The notes under the pieces are model-generated. The model saw only the letters and a list, made by a program, of their open reading frames with translations. It had not been told where the DNA came from and made no database searches. From the NCBI GenBank assembly GCA_020137815.1, contig CM035358.1:3272292-3336291 (forward strand): DNA of 64,000 nucleotides, written 5' to 3'. Source of the DNA: Hormiphora californensis. Its lineage: Eukaryota; Ctenophora; Tentaculata; Cydippida; Pleurobrachiidae. Position 1 is the first letter of the stretch. Every line of letters begins with the position of its first letter. Of the stretch, positions 44,399 through 64,000 are shown piece after piece. A program made the position numbers and the translations under genes.

Positions 44399-45153
44399 CT
44401 CGGTTGTAATTAATTTATAAAATCTTTCAGATTTTTTCGAAAAATTGATAATCAAATTCAAGCAACAGATGAAAAATTGGGAAGATTTCTTTCTTTTTAC
44501 ATCACCAAGCTAACTCAAGAACTAACAGTAAAACCTGGAGTGTGTAAAGGTCACTAATATAACACACTGGGTGTGTGTTTATAGTGATCTCGAAAGCATT
44601 GAGTGTTGAGAGATGAGAAGTGAGGGAACAAGCAGTCTGGAATTTGATGTTGATCAATGCAATGTGATGATGAAAAAGTAAGGATTTAATATATGGGCAG
44701 TTAGAAAGTAAATCGAGACTTTGGTATCAACTAAAGCATAAAACGTTGACAGAAAGAAAAGATATTAAATTTCATTACGAGGAATTTTAGTGTGTGCATG
44801 TGATGACGTCTGACGATAGAGAAGAAGGATGAGGGGTAAAGAAAGAAGGATGAGGGGGAAGGAGCAGCCCAAAGGCGACCACTACTATACTGTTAATGAG
44901 GTGTCAAGAGTCTTCTAGCATCTAGCATCCTAGCTGTACCTATATGTGGAACTGTGGGATATATTGAATCATGGTGTCGCTGTGACGTACTACCACATAG
45001 TGACAATAGAATAGCCGAATTATTTTATATTAGAGAGGGAAAGACAAAGATAAAGAGAGTGAGAGAGAGAGAGAGAGATATTTAGCATCTATCGAGAGAG
45101 CGAGACAGATACGCGAGAGACAGAGATATATATAGTCGCGATCGAGCGCCTTC

Positions 45154-45199
<46 letters not shown>

Positions 45200-47537
45200 C
45201 GCTCGCGCTCTCGCTCGCATCGCGTCCTCGCGCTCGCCCTACTGCCTGCCCTTTCCTCTTTTTCCCCCTTCAACATCACTCATATATTGAACCGTCCTAC
45301 AAAACACAGACCCACACTACTTTTAATGTGTGGATGGTGACTCAGAATTATGAACAACGAAACCTAAAGAGGACTTTCCTTTCTCAGCTAATGCACTGTT
45401 AAATGGGGACAAAGGATATTTTATTTACTCTAAATCATCTATAGAGGCCAGTCCAATCTATAAACTCTCGTTTAGATTTGGTTTAGATTTTGTTCTACAT
45501 TTAGTAAATGCAATGTAGAGCCAAAACTAGAGTTTATAGATTGGAACCGTCCATACTCGTATCGAGGCAGTATCAACTATCATATGGGGAGTTAGTGTAA
45601 AGCATATTGGGCTATAAATCAACAAGGCCCTCGATTAATCAGTCTCAATCAACAGTAATAAGGAGGCCCTCGAATTCTTGGAATAAGATGTTGTTTTTCG
45701 TTTCATTTAAGAAAACAAGTCATCATGGGAAGAGGAGAGATCTAACATGCAACTATTCTACTACTACTACATCTGCATCCCCCCCCTCTTTACCTCCAAT
45801 ATTTTCTATCCCTCTCTGATCTATCCCTCTCTCTCTCTCTTAACTCTTTGACTTTAGCCGTGCGGCTTAGCTATTGGGAAATGGACCCAAACCTAACCCT
45901 GAGTCGCCCCCTTCATTATAACATTGTTACTTCCTTCCTTCCCTTTCTACACTTACAGAAAAGAAGGATCAGTTTACTAAAACTGTAAAAAGGGGTGGAT
46001 AGTTTACCACTGAACCAGCATATTTTGTCGCAAAAAGCAACATCCGGTCGCCAGATAGAAAGACATACTCTGAGGGCACTCTAAGGCTTTTAGAGCGCAG
46101 AAACTATCCCAACAAATGCAATATATTCAAGGTTCACGCGTTAGACACGAAACATATACCTATGTATAATTATGTAGCCAGGTCAATATATGGATAAAAA
46201 CTTGCCGGTACTACACTGAACTCAGAACTGGGTCCCCCTCTCTCTATCTCTCTCACACACACTCTCTATCCCTCTTACTCTATATATCTTTCCCGCAAAG
46301 GAATAAACGTGATCGGATAACCATATGATACAAGGTTATAATTTCCAACATCTATTATATACGGCAGCTGAAGGGTATACAGGGTGATTCTAAATCACGT
46401 GCATATTACCTCCATCAGGCCTGTAAATAATATGTTCAGAGCTGATAACTACAGCTGTATACAAGCCACAATAAGGGGGCACAGTGCGAGGTATACAGTC
46501 TATCAAACCTAACAAGGAGTTTGGTTGCCTTGTGCTCGACCCTGTCTCACCGGAGGAGGGTTAGAACATAAGAAGGCTAATAGGACACAGAAACGTTCAC
46601 TATAACAAACTAAACCAATTGTAGTTAGAGTGTGGGGCCAAGAATAGCCCCCACACAATGTAACTGCGAACAAAGATTAACTCAAAGAGTTCTATTGCTA
46701 ACAAGTGGGGGGGGGAGAAAAAGAAAAAGAAGAGATAGAGAGAGAGAAGAGAGAGGAGAGGAAGGGGGAAGGGGGAAGGGGAGAGAGAGGGGAGAGAAAA
46801 GAGAGAGAGGGGGTGGGTCACTCTATTGTCTTCTAAAGCAAAAAGGCCCGCATGAAGTACTGCTACGGTGCCGCTACGTCTCTAAACTACTACAGTCACA
46901 ACGGGTGCTTTTCCCCTCTCTCAGTCTCCCCTCTCCGTCAAACTTTTTGTCTCCACAGTCTATAATTAAAATTGGGAGAGGTTTAAGGGCAATAGTAAAG
47001 TAGTAGGGGGTTAAAAAGGGGGGTTTTTGGGAAGGGAGGGGTGAATGCCCCCCTTCCCCCCGGGAGCTTTACAACAATAGTTCCCGTGGAGGTATAATTT
47101 AAAAGAAAGAGAAAAGAAGACAAAGAAATTTCAAATGCAATTGGTGTATTATATTTTGCATTTATGCAATTGGTGTATTATATTTTGTGAAAATATATAA
47201 ATCATAAAAATAGATCTTTTAAAAGCATTTTAAGATAGAGCAGCATAAGTAGGTATGTATGGTCACCCATATATCTTTAGCATGTACTACTTAATATTAT
47301 TCTGGGCCATATTTCGTCACCATAATGTAGTACTCTTGCTGCATACACATATAAAAATTACTGAGGGCCCGGGATGGGACCCGGTTTAAAGGGGGAGAAT
47401 GATTTGGGGGAAACGAGGGGAGGGAAAAGAAAGATAGAGAGAAAAGAGAGGAGAGAGAGAGAGGAAGAGGAAGAGAGAGAGAGAGAGAGAGAGGGGATAG
47501 GAGGGGAAAAGAGAGAGAGAAAAGGGAAGAGGGAAGA

Positions 47538-47571
<34 letters not shown>

Positions 47572-48790
47572 CTGATACAGTGAGGTTTAGGTGAGAGGAT
47601 GGAGATTGTCTAATTCAAGCTATTGTCTTCAATTTATTCAAAAAATTCTTCCCGTAATTCAAAATAGACCCAACTACAGTATGACACTACTCCACCCTTT
47701 TCTCAACTTACAATGCCCCTTTACTTCTTTATTATTTTAATAAAGGGGGTCGAGAGCGAGTAGTGAACATCAAACTGGGCACGAGGTGCTAAAACGCGTT
47801 ACTAAAGAGAGAGGGTGATCAAAAAAAGCAGATCAATTGCTCTTGCACTTCTAGAAGACAATAAAATTTAACCCCCGTCTCATCGCTACTCTCTACAAAT
47901 TACTAGGTTTACTAATAATCAGATACAAAAAGGGTTCAAATATAAAAGAATTAAAGAAGGTGAAACCCAAAACCCCCATTTCAATTTTTAAATTGTTCTC
48001 AAGAAACCCGTTCTGTGAGTACGAATGATAGAGTTTTGGGCCCCTGGGTCAACCTTCAAATTAAAAAACTTCAAAGAGTTGAAAGAGATATGAAAAAGGG
48101 AAAAAGAGAGGAGAAGGAAAAGAGAGAAAAGGAGAGGGGAGAGATAGAGAGAGAGGAGAGAGAGAGGAAGAAAGAGAGAGGGGAAGAGAAGAGAGAGGAG
48201 AGGAGAGAGAAGAGAGAAGGGGGGAAAAAAAGGGGGAGAGGGAGAGAAAGGAGAAGAGGAGGAAAGGAGAGAGAGGGGGAAACAAAAAAGAGTCCACTTA
48301 CCGCCGCCTATGGTACACAAATTTCAGTGTAGCCTCAAAGTGTCTCCCTGGAGCAAACCCCACGTATCATGTGACCACCCCCAGAACAAACCCCCCCCTC
48401 CTTTTTCTCTATTCTGGTTTTCTTTTCAAACAAGTGACCCGGAAAAAAGGAGCTAGTGAAGAAGATAGGGAAGAAAAAAAGAGTGAGAAAAGAGGAGAGA
48501 ATATAGGAAAGGGGGAAAAAGAGAGGAAAAGGAAAGAAAAGAGGAGAGAAAAGGAGAGAGAGAGAGAGAAAAGGGAAAAAAAAAAATTAAAACTGGAGAT
48601 TCTTGACAAAAATTTCGTTAACTTATCATCCCCCCTAACACTAAAAAGGGGTGCAGAAAAATGGATCTCAGGAGATTGAAAAATAAAGGAAAAATGAGAT
48701 ATCTCGTGAGACATTGAAAAAAAACTGAGACGTAAATTGAGAAAATAAATAAAAACAGAAGAGATAACACACTGCACCCAAAAGTAAAAA
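44394..48790. other. Gene-poor region, CT/GA-rich patches
   Basis: Unique AT-rich sequence interrupted by CT tract 45155-45196 and long GA-rich purine tracts at 46720-46815, 47400-47570, 48090-48290 and 48460-48590. No gene can be supported. A small inverted-repeat element is listed separately. Confidence 0.5.
45453..45544. repeat. Small inverted-repeat element (92 bp)
   Basis: Ends ccaatctataaactct and agagtttatagattgg are perfect complements around a short AT-rich loop. No clear target duplication. Confidence 0.6.
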
Positions 48791-48799
48791 TCGATCGGG

Positions 48800-50255
48800 A
48801 AAAGGGCCCCCGTTTTGGGCCCTTTAAACTCCCATTAAATTTTTTTAAAAATTAAAGAAAAAGGGGGGGGGGGGGTTTTAAAAAGAAAAAAAAAAAGGGG
48901 GGGGGAAAAAAAAAAAAATTTTTGAGGGGGGGGGGGGGGGGTTTTTTTTGGGGGGAAAAAAAAAAAAGGGGGAAAAGGGGGGGGGGGGCCCCCAAAAAGG
49001 GGGGGACCCCCCAAAAAAAAAAAAGAAAAAAAAAAGGGGGGGAAAAAAAAAATTTTTTCCCCATTTTTTTTTTAAAAAGGGGCCCAGGAAAAATTTGGGG
49101 GGGGTTTTTAAAAAGGGGAAAAAAAAATTTTTTAATTTTTTTAAAAAAAAAAAGGGGGAAAAAGGGGGAAAAAAAAAGGGGGGGGGAAAAAAAAAAAAAA
49201 GAAAAAAAGGGAAAAAAAAAAAAAAAAAAGGGGGGGGGGAAAAAAGAGGGGGGGGGGAAAAAAAAAAAAAATTTTTGGGGGGGGGAAAAAAAAAAAGGGG
49301 GCTTAAAAAAAAAAAAAAAAAAGGAAAAACCCCCCCAAAAAATAATGGGGGGGGGGAAAAAAAAGGGACCAAAAAAAAAAAAAGGAAAAAAAAAATTTTT
49401 TTAAAAAAAAAAAGGAAAAAAAAAAATTAAAAAAAAAAAAAAAGGGGGGGGGGCCCAAAAAAAGGGGGGAAAAAAAAAAAGGACAAAAAAAAATTTTTAA
49501 AAAAAAAAATTTTTTTAAAAAATAAAAAATTTTTGGTTTTTGGGGGGGGTTTTTGCCCCTTGGGTTTAAAAAAAAAAAAAGGGAAAATTTTTTTTTAAAA
49601 AAACCCCTTTTTTTTTCCCCCCCCCCCCGGGGAAAAAAAACCGGGGGAAAAAAAACCCAAATTTGGGCCCCCCCAAAAAAAACCCCCCCGGGCCCCCCCC
49701 CCGGGGGGCCCCCAAAACCCCCCCCCCTTTTTTTTTTTTTTAAAAAATTTTTTTTTCCCCTTATTTTTTAAAAAAAATTTTTTTTTTTTCCCCTTGTTTT
49801 TTTTAAAAAACCCCCGAGGGAAAAAAAATTTTTAAATGCCCTTTTTTAAAAAAAAAAAACCCCCCCCCCCCCCCCAAAAAAAATTTTGGGGGGGGGAAAA
49901 AAAGGGGGAAAAAACCCCCGGGGGGGAAAAAACCTTTGAAAAAAAAAAAAAAAAAAGGGGGGGGAAAAAAAAAAAAAAAAAGGGGGGGGGGGAAAAAATT
50001 TTTTGGGGTTTTAAAAAAAAAAAATTTTAAAAACCGGGGGGAAAGGGCCAAAAATGTTTTTAAAAGGGGGAAGGGGGGGGTTTTTTTTTTAAAAAAAGGG
50101 GGGAAAAAAAAAAATTTTTAAATTTTTTAAAAATTTTAATTTTAAAAACCTTTTTAAAAGAAAAAGGGGGAAAAAGGGGTTTTTTTAAAAAAAAAAAAAA
50201 AAATTTTTTTAATTTTTTAAACGGGGGAAAAAAAAAAAAATTTTTTTTTTCCCCT
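48800..50255. other. Homopolymer-corrupted sequence
   Basis: About 1.4 kb of A, G, C and T runs with no dinucleotide or codon structure. Lys/Gly and Phe/Pro open frames here are meaningless. Probably failed consensus. Confidence 0.85.
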
Positions 50256-51004
50256 TGGTTAAAACTTCGCCATGTGTTAGTTTCCTACATTCTTCTTCAA
50301 TTTTAATGGAAAACAAGTGAAATTTTGAAGGTGACCCCAATATGGCTACCCACAACAAACCTCGTTTGAAAACTGCCTCCTCCCCTCGAAAAGTCTACTA
50401 TACCGGCCCCGAGGGATAAAGTTAAACGATTGGCTGTAGTTGAAGATGCTCCTGATGATTCTCGAGACATGACATCTCTCTGCAACCGTTTAACCTGATG
50501 GGAGAGAGGAACTTTTGACAGTCGAGCATGGACTGACAGATGGGGGGGGGGGGAGGTGTCTAGTCAACCATGAAATTGGAAAGGGACCAGGGTAAAGGGG
50601 GGGGGGGGTATAGGGTGTTACACGGCTGAAGAAAGAGAGGTCTCGATAGATATCCTATGTACATTGAATGTACATTGAATGTACATTGTAGTAAAATGTA
50701 CAATTTGTACATTGCACATGGCCATGAAATCTGGACGTCTCTCCCTTCAGATGGAGACATTGAAAACACAGACTTTGAAAAGGTTAAATAAATTTATATG
50801 GTTTCAGCACACACAGGATTAAGAAAATCAAATTTCTTCACAATTGTGAAGTTAAAGATATCTCTCTCTTGTGACAGTTCAGTATAGTTTTCAACACAGC
50901 TGGGGTTAAAAGTGTCCATCACAAGGTAGTTATATCGTAGTGACGTCACAAGGTCTCATGACGTCATAATGTGATGATTTGACACGGTGATGGAAGTGGT
51001 AGTT
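50256..51004. other. Spacer and likely 3' UTR of the SR-protein gene
   Basis: Contains a short tgtacattgaa triplicate near 50655-50720. No separate gene is recognised. Confidence 0.4.
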
Positions 51005-59498
<8,494 letters not shown>

Positions 59499-59504
59499 TA
59501 CCTA

Positions 59505-59975
59505 GATCTGTGTATAGAGAGTGGTTAGTTAGAGGCATGATCTAGATATATGTATAGAGAGTGGTTAGTTAGAGGCATGATCTAGATCTGTATAGAGAGT
59601 GGTTAGTTAGAGGCATGATCTAGATCTGTGTATAGAGAGTGGTTAGTTAGGGGCATGATCTAGATCTGTATAGAGTGGTTAGTTAGGGGCATGATCTAGA
59701 TCTGTATAGAGAGTGGTTAGTTAGAGGCATGATCTAGATCTGTGTATAGAGAGTGGTTAGTTAGGGGCATGATCTAGATCTGTATAGAGAGTGGTTAGTT
59801 AGGGGCATGATCTAGATCTGTATAGAGTGGTTAGTTAGAGGCATGATCTAGATCTATGTATAGAGAGTGGTTAGTTAGAGGCATGATCTAGATTTATGTA
59901 TAGAAAGTGGTTAGTTAGAGGCATGATCTAGATCTGTAAAGAGAGTGGGGCCATGATCTAATTTCTAGATCTGTA
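59505..59975. repeat. Minisatellite copying the SR-gene 3' splice site and start codon
   Basis: About 12 units of roughly 38 bp. On the gene strand a unit reads ACTAACCACTCTCTATACAC, then AGATCTAGATC, then ATGCCTC. The genuine start is TATACACAGATCTAGGTA followed by ATGCCTCG. The array thus repeats branch-point-like, acceptor-like and ATG-like sequence immediately upstream of the true exon. Confidence 0.9.
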
Positions 59976-60146
59976 CAAAGTGTCAATTGTTGGTTGGGAA
60001 TGGGACATGGGTAATGTAGAAAATGAAACACAAAAGATTAGATAATGGATAAAAACAAAGAAAACACGTATGAAAATGGGGTGGGGGGCGTGACAAGTAT
60101 ATAGTTGTGATATATAGCCGGATATTAAAGTACATAAAATAAAGTT

Positions 60147-60261
60147 CAGGAACCGACCGAATTAAGTAAACAACCAATCAGAACTCGTTATTTTAATTTA
60201 GGTCACGTGACTGGTTATCAGCCAATCAGGGACCAGTATTTCCTGATTCGGTCGGTTCCTG
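60147..60261. mobile_element. 115-bp MITE (hAT-like termini)
   Basis: Terminal inverted repeats CAGGAACCGACCGAAT and ATTCGGTCGGTTCCTG. Flanks ataaagtt (60139-60146) and ataaagat (60262-60269) match in 7 of 8 positions, consistent with an 8-bp duplication. It lies between the SR and forkhead genes. Confidence 0.75.
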
Positions 60262-60802
60262 ATAAAGATATTGTGGGCCGGAGACACACACTCTCTTTCC
60301 CATCTCTGGAAGGACACACTTATAACACACACACACACATGCAAATTAAGGGTACAATCAAACACAAAATACACATGTCATGAGAGGGACATGGTAACAC
60401 ACGTTATTAGGCAACAACAAAGGGTGGGGTCTATCATTCTCTATACGTCTTTTAAAGGGGGGTAAAGATGAATCTTCTTTCTCTCCCAATTTACATATTT
60501 TACATTAATATAATAGCTTAAATAATTTAAATCAATTGATTGTGATAATAAATAATCAACAAATACATTTCCGGCTTTTCAAGGTGGCGTGAACTCTTTT
60601 CATCTTCTCACGTATCATTCAAATATCACTCCCTCTTAGATATCACTCTCTCTTCCTCTCTCACTCTCTCCCTCACACAAAAGTGATAGACACACAGATA
60701 CAAAGATAGCTTCTTTTTTCTTTCTCTTTCTCTCACACATACAGCGTACACAAAATGAATCTGATATATATAGTGTTTCGCACACCTAACTGTTCTCTAA
60801 CG

Positions 60803-62245
60803 TTAGGTATGGTCCATGGGTTGTATTGCCGGTATCTTATCCCCAGATCCACCCTCCGCTGAGGGTGATAACTCAGGTTTCAAACTTCCCGACATACTGA
60901 TAGATCCACCTCGAGTACACGACCTCCGTAACCTCCTTCTGTAACCACCATTCTGAAACTCCTTAACACTATCAGGTCTAACTGTCCAATAATGGCCCTT
61001 CCCGCTCTCCGCTCTCCCTGCCTTCATGAAGCAATCGTTCAAGGAGAGATTGTGTCTGATACTGTTCCTCCATCCCTGCCCCTCTAACCGGTAGTAGGGG
61101 TATTTATCCATGATAAACCGATAAATGTCCCCGAGTAGGAGCCTCTTTGTGTCTGAGTTTAGGATGGCCATAGCGATCATAGCGGGGTAGGAGATGGTGG
61201 GTTTCTTGAAGTTGTTACGTTGTGATGGTGGCAGCGTGTTTGTGTTACTGGACAACACGTCCTCTAGCTCCAGGGCTAGTTTATCTTTAGCACCTGAGGG
61301 AGGGGGTTGGAAATAAATAAATTTAGCACCTGAGAAATGGGTGGGTTGAAAATAAACATATTAGTAGTATTATTCAGCCTTGAGAGTTCAGGATATCAAA
61401 CTTATTGTCAGTACTTGAAATCAGAATAGCAAATATTATATCTTACCACCGAATGTTATGATAGCATCATCATTAGACCCGCCTCCCCCTCCATCCCCTC
61501 TCCTAGCCTCCTCCTCAGCCCGTCCCATAGCCCCCAATTCCAACTGGTTAGTCAGTAGAGTGATCTGGGTCGAACTAAGCCCCTGGAGTATCTCAGCTCC
61601 ATTCAACTCCCCATCAGCACTAATCTTCTGCAACTTCTCCAATATATCCTCCGCTGATAGACTCCCTGTTGTATCCTGTTTATCCTGATCTCCCACCACG
61701 ATTTGCTGGTGTGTGGGTGACACTGCAGTGGTTGGGGGAGTGATGTTGAGGATCTCGCTGGATATCTGGAGGACATCATTCAGCTCGTTGGTGTACTCAG
61801 AAAATGAAGCAATGATAGATGACGGTGAGGTGGTTGTGGGGACTGTGGTTGTTGTGACTGGAGGTGATGTTGTGTGTTGTACAGTGGGTGGTGGTGGTGG
61901 TGGTGGTGATGGTTCCGGTGGTTTTGGGACGGTGTAGTTTGGTGACAAGTTGATTATCTGAGCTTGTTGCTGTTGCTCCTGTTTCTGGATTTCCTTCATT
62001 TGGGCTTGTTGTGCTTTGTGTATTTGTCGTTGCATGGTGCTGGGCCGTTTTGTTCTACCCTTAGGAGGAGGGTCCGCTGCTGCTGTGTTCAGAGAGGATG
62101 GGTTGGGGTGGAGGTTGTTTGAGTAGAGTTGGAGGAGAGATTCACCCAGGGCTTGGGATGATAAGTCAGGGAGGTCCGTGCATTTTGGAGCTGAGGGAAG
62201 AGGGGGTTGTGTTGGCACGTTATTGTCATTGCGCTGCTTTGTCAT
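60803..62245 (-). CDS. Forkhead transcription factor, FoxQ2-like
   Basis: A nuclear sequence-specific transcription factor of 429 residues. Two exons, 62245-61447 and 61293-60803, joined in phase. The N-terminal two-thirds is Pro/Gln/Thr-rich and disordered. The forkhead domain (about 297-390) runs KKPTISYPAMIAMAILNSD, DIYRFIMDKYPYYR, GWRNSIRHNLSLNDCF (recognition helix intact), GKGHYWTVRPDSVKEF, ending in basic YRRRLRR. The combination DIYxxIMDxYPYYR with KAGRxxxGKGHYW is typical of FoxQ2 rather than FoxQ1 or FoxL; this class call is from memory of the family. FoxQ2 acts in anterior/aboral patterning in many animals. The domain sits unusually close to the C-terminus. No EH1 motif was found. 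Confidence 0.9.
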
Positions 62246-63060
62246 CGTTGGTTGTCAGTTTCAGCAGTCCTCATTTGTCAGTTGTTGTCGATATTTTGGG
62301 CAGTTTGCCTGTAGTTTGTCATATTTCCTATCTCTCTCTCTCCCTGTCAAATGTCAATGTCCCCTCTGTCCAGTCAGGTCCATCAGTCAGGTACCTCTAT
62401 TCCAATTATTAAAGATAACATCTGCAGTTCTGACAGTGTTACTACAGGCAGTTAGTAATGTTCTAAGGTTGTCAGAGGGCAACACTGCTTGATGTGTATC
62501 CAGAATGGCCTCCTCAAGTAGGCTTGCGTGAGGCTTAAAACCATCATAGTACAGCTGACTGTAGGGGGAGAGGGTTGTAAGGAATTGGGGTCACTATTGG
62601 TATATCGGAGTAGTAAGAAGGGAACAGGGTTAAGATTGATTGGTGGGGGGCAGCGAACAGGGTTAAGATTGATTGGGGGCAGCGAACAGGGTTAAGATTG
62701 ATTGGGGACCGGGCAGTGAACAGGGTTAAGATTGATTGGGGGGGGGGGACAGCGAACCTGATAATAAGCTGATAAAGAAACTGCTTTTCACTTGCTGCCG
62801 TCATCTCTCATTGAAGAGCTAAAACACAGCGATAATATTAGTATGGGGAACATATCCCAATGTGCAATAACGAAAGCAGCAAAACCCTTATAAAAGTTAC
62901 TGGGCATCAATACGATGGAGAAGGAAAGAAAGGAATGTATGAATGTTGCAACAACAATCACAAAACAATCCCCCTACTGCTGCATTGTAACTTGACCCGT
63001 GTCACAGTATTCTCTTTGTCTCTTGACTCCCTCTCTCTCTCACTCCTTTTCGTTTGAGGG
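62246..63060. other. Promoter side of the forkhead gene; short tandem repeat
   Basis: A repeat of about 30 bp (gaacagggttaagattgattgggg, four copies) at 62622-62757. No further gene recognised. Confidence 0.55.
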
Positions 63061-63575
63061 TTTTTTTTGGTTCGATTTTAAAATTTTTTTTTGTTCACTG
63101 CCAAATGGTTTTATGGGTTTTTTTCATTCAATCTTTTTTTTTTTAAAACCTTTCCTTTTCTAATTTTAAAGACCCCCCCTTTTTTAAATGTTTTTACCAA
63201 ACCCCCCAAAAAAAAAAATAAAGAAAAAAAGTTGAGGGGAAGTAAAAAAACATTTTGTACCGCAAAATGTAATTAAAACTTAAAAAAGGGATTCCCAAAA
63301 AAAGGGAAAAAGGGGGGGAAAAAGGGAAAAAAGGGGGGAAAAAAAGGGGGGAAAAAAAGGGAAAAGAAAAAAAAGGAAAAAAGGGGAAAAGGGGGAAAAA
63401 AAAGATTTTTTGGGGGGGGGAAAAAAAAAGGGGGAAAAAAAGGAAAGGAAAGGGGGAAAGGGGGAAAGGGGGGAAAAGGAAAAAAATTTAGTTTAAAAAG
63501 GGGGGAAAAAATCGAAGGGGGAACAAAAGGAAAAACAGTTTTTGGGGGGGGCCCCCCCCCCGGGGGGGGGGGGGG

Positions 63576-63627
<52 letters not shown>

Positions 63628-63705
63628 CCCCCCAACCCCAAAAAAAAAAAATTAAAAAAATTTTTTAAAAAAAAAAAAAAAGGGGGAACCCCGGGGGTTT
63701 TAAAA
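63060..63705. other. Homopolymer-corrupted sequence
   Basis: Runs of T, then A/G, then C/G/T/A (63290-63700), as at 48800-50255. No gene. Confidence 0.8.
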
Positions 63706-63719
63706 AAAATAAGATATGA

Positions 63720-64000
63720 GAGAGAGAGAGAGAGAGAATAACCAGAAGCACCCGCCAAACAGAACCCGTACACGCACTCCTTCTCCCTCACACTGAACAG
63801 TGAACACTCCCGATTTCTTTACCTTGATCTTGTGCAATGCAATATATATCTCTCTTCCCTCCTCTCTCTCTTCTCTGAGGTAAAACAAAGAAAGTAAACT
63901 AGGAAATCCATAGAAAGCTAGTACTAATGGAGAGAGATCAGGAGGAGAGAGAGAAGAGAGAGAGGGAGAGAGAGAGAGAGTGAGAGTGAGAGAGAGAGAG
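63720..64000. other. GA-rich window end
   Basis: Short (GA)n tracts at 63720-63737 and 63940-64000. No gene. Confidence 0.6.

Noticed and set aside
48878-49430. 160-codon Lys/Gly and Phe/Pro open frames
   Set aside because: Lie in homopolymer-corrupted sequence.

Overview
The window is animal nuclear DNA. Every protein-coding gene is split by short GT-AG introns, and the gene set (membrane guanylyl cyclase, C-type lectin domains, FoxQ2-type forkhead factor, SR splicing factor, sushi protein) is metazoan. The phylum cannot be fixed from sequence alone; a non-bilaterian or other marine invertebrate such as a sponge or cnidarian is my guess. Exon joins below were checked by hand for splice dinucleotides and reading phase.

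Layout. Plus strand: 34-3666 is the 3' half of a receptor-type guanylyl cyclase, and 6964-9358 is SAR1, the COPII GTPase. All later genes are on the minus strand: 13244-11055, an unrecognised protein with a signal peptide and one hydrophobic segment; 32670-24384, a secreted protein with two C-type lectin domains, a Lys/Ala/Glu region and tandem peptides bounded by Lys-Arg; 35344-33635, an unrecognised acidic protein with a Cys-rich N-terminus and a polybasic patch; 59498-51005, an RRM plus two-zinc-knuckle SR protein, whose second intron holds a sushi-domain gene (54028-52999) in the same orientation; and 62245-60803, a FoxQ2-like factor.

Mobile DNA dominates the rest. A degraded LINE with a restriction-like endonuclease (R2-type architecture) fills about 36334-44360 and is bounded on both sides by (CT/GA)n. 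Its reverse transcriptase is interrupted by two later insertions: a 1303-bp near-palindrome flanked by TTAA, and a 538-bp element flanked by a 14-bp duplication. Four more long foldback elements (870-1624, 4409-5380, 25998-27573, 28085-29072) lie in introns or intergenic DNA. Two have perfect 9-bp target duplications. Several smaller inverted-repeat elements are present too.

Low-complexity DNA is extreme: many (CT/GA)n tracts, a 470-bp (CTGT)n, a (CTGTCT)n, and several minisatellites. Two minisatellites copy real splice-site sequence: the donor of a cyclase exon, and the acceptor plus start-codon context of the SR gene. Several stretches (about 14.8-15.6, 48.8-50.25, 54.84-55.64 and 63.06-63.70 kb) are homopolymer runs that look like poor consensus rather than biology. 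Degraded duplicates next to some of them (15.64-20.32 kb; 54.4/55.3 kb) suggest unresolved haplotypes or low coverage.

The genes do not form one pathway. The most unusual item is the lectin gene with a repeat tail that looks like a peptide precursor.
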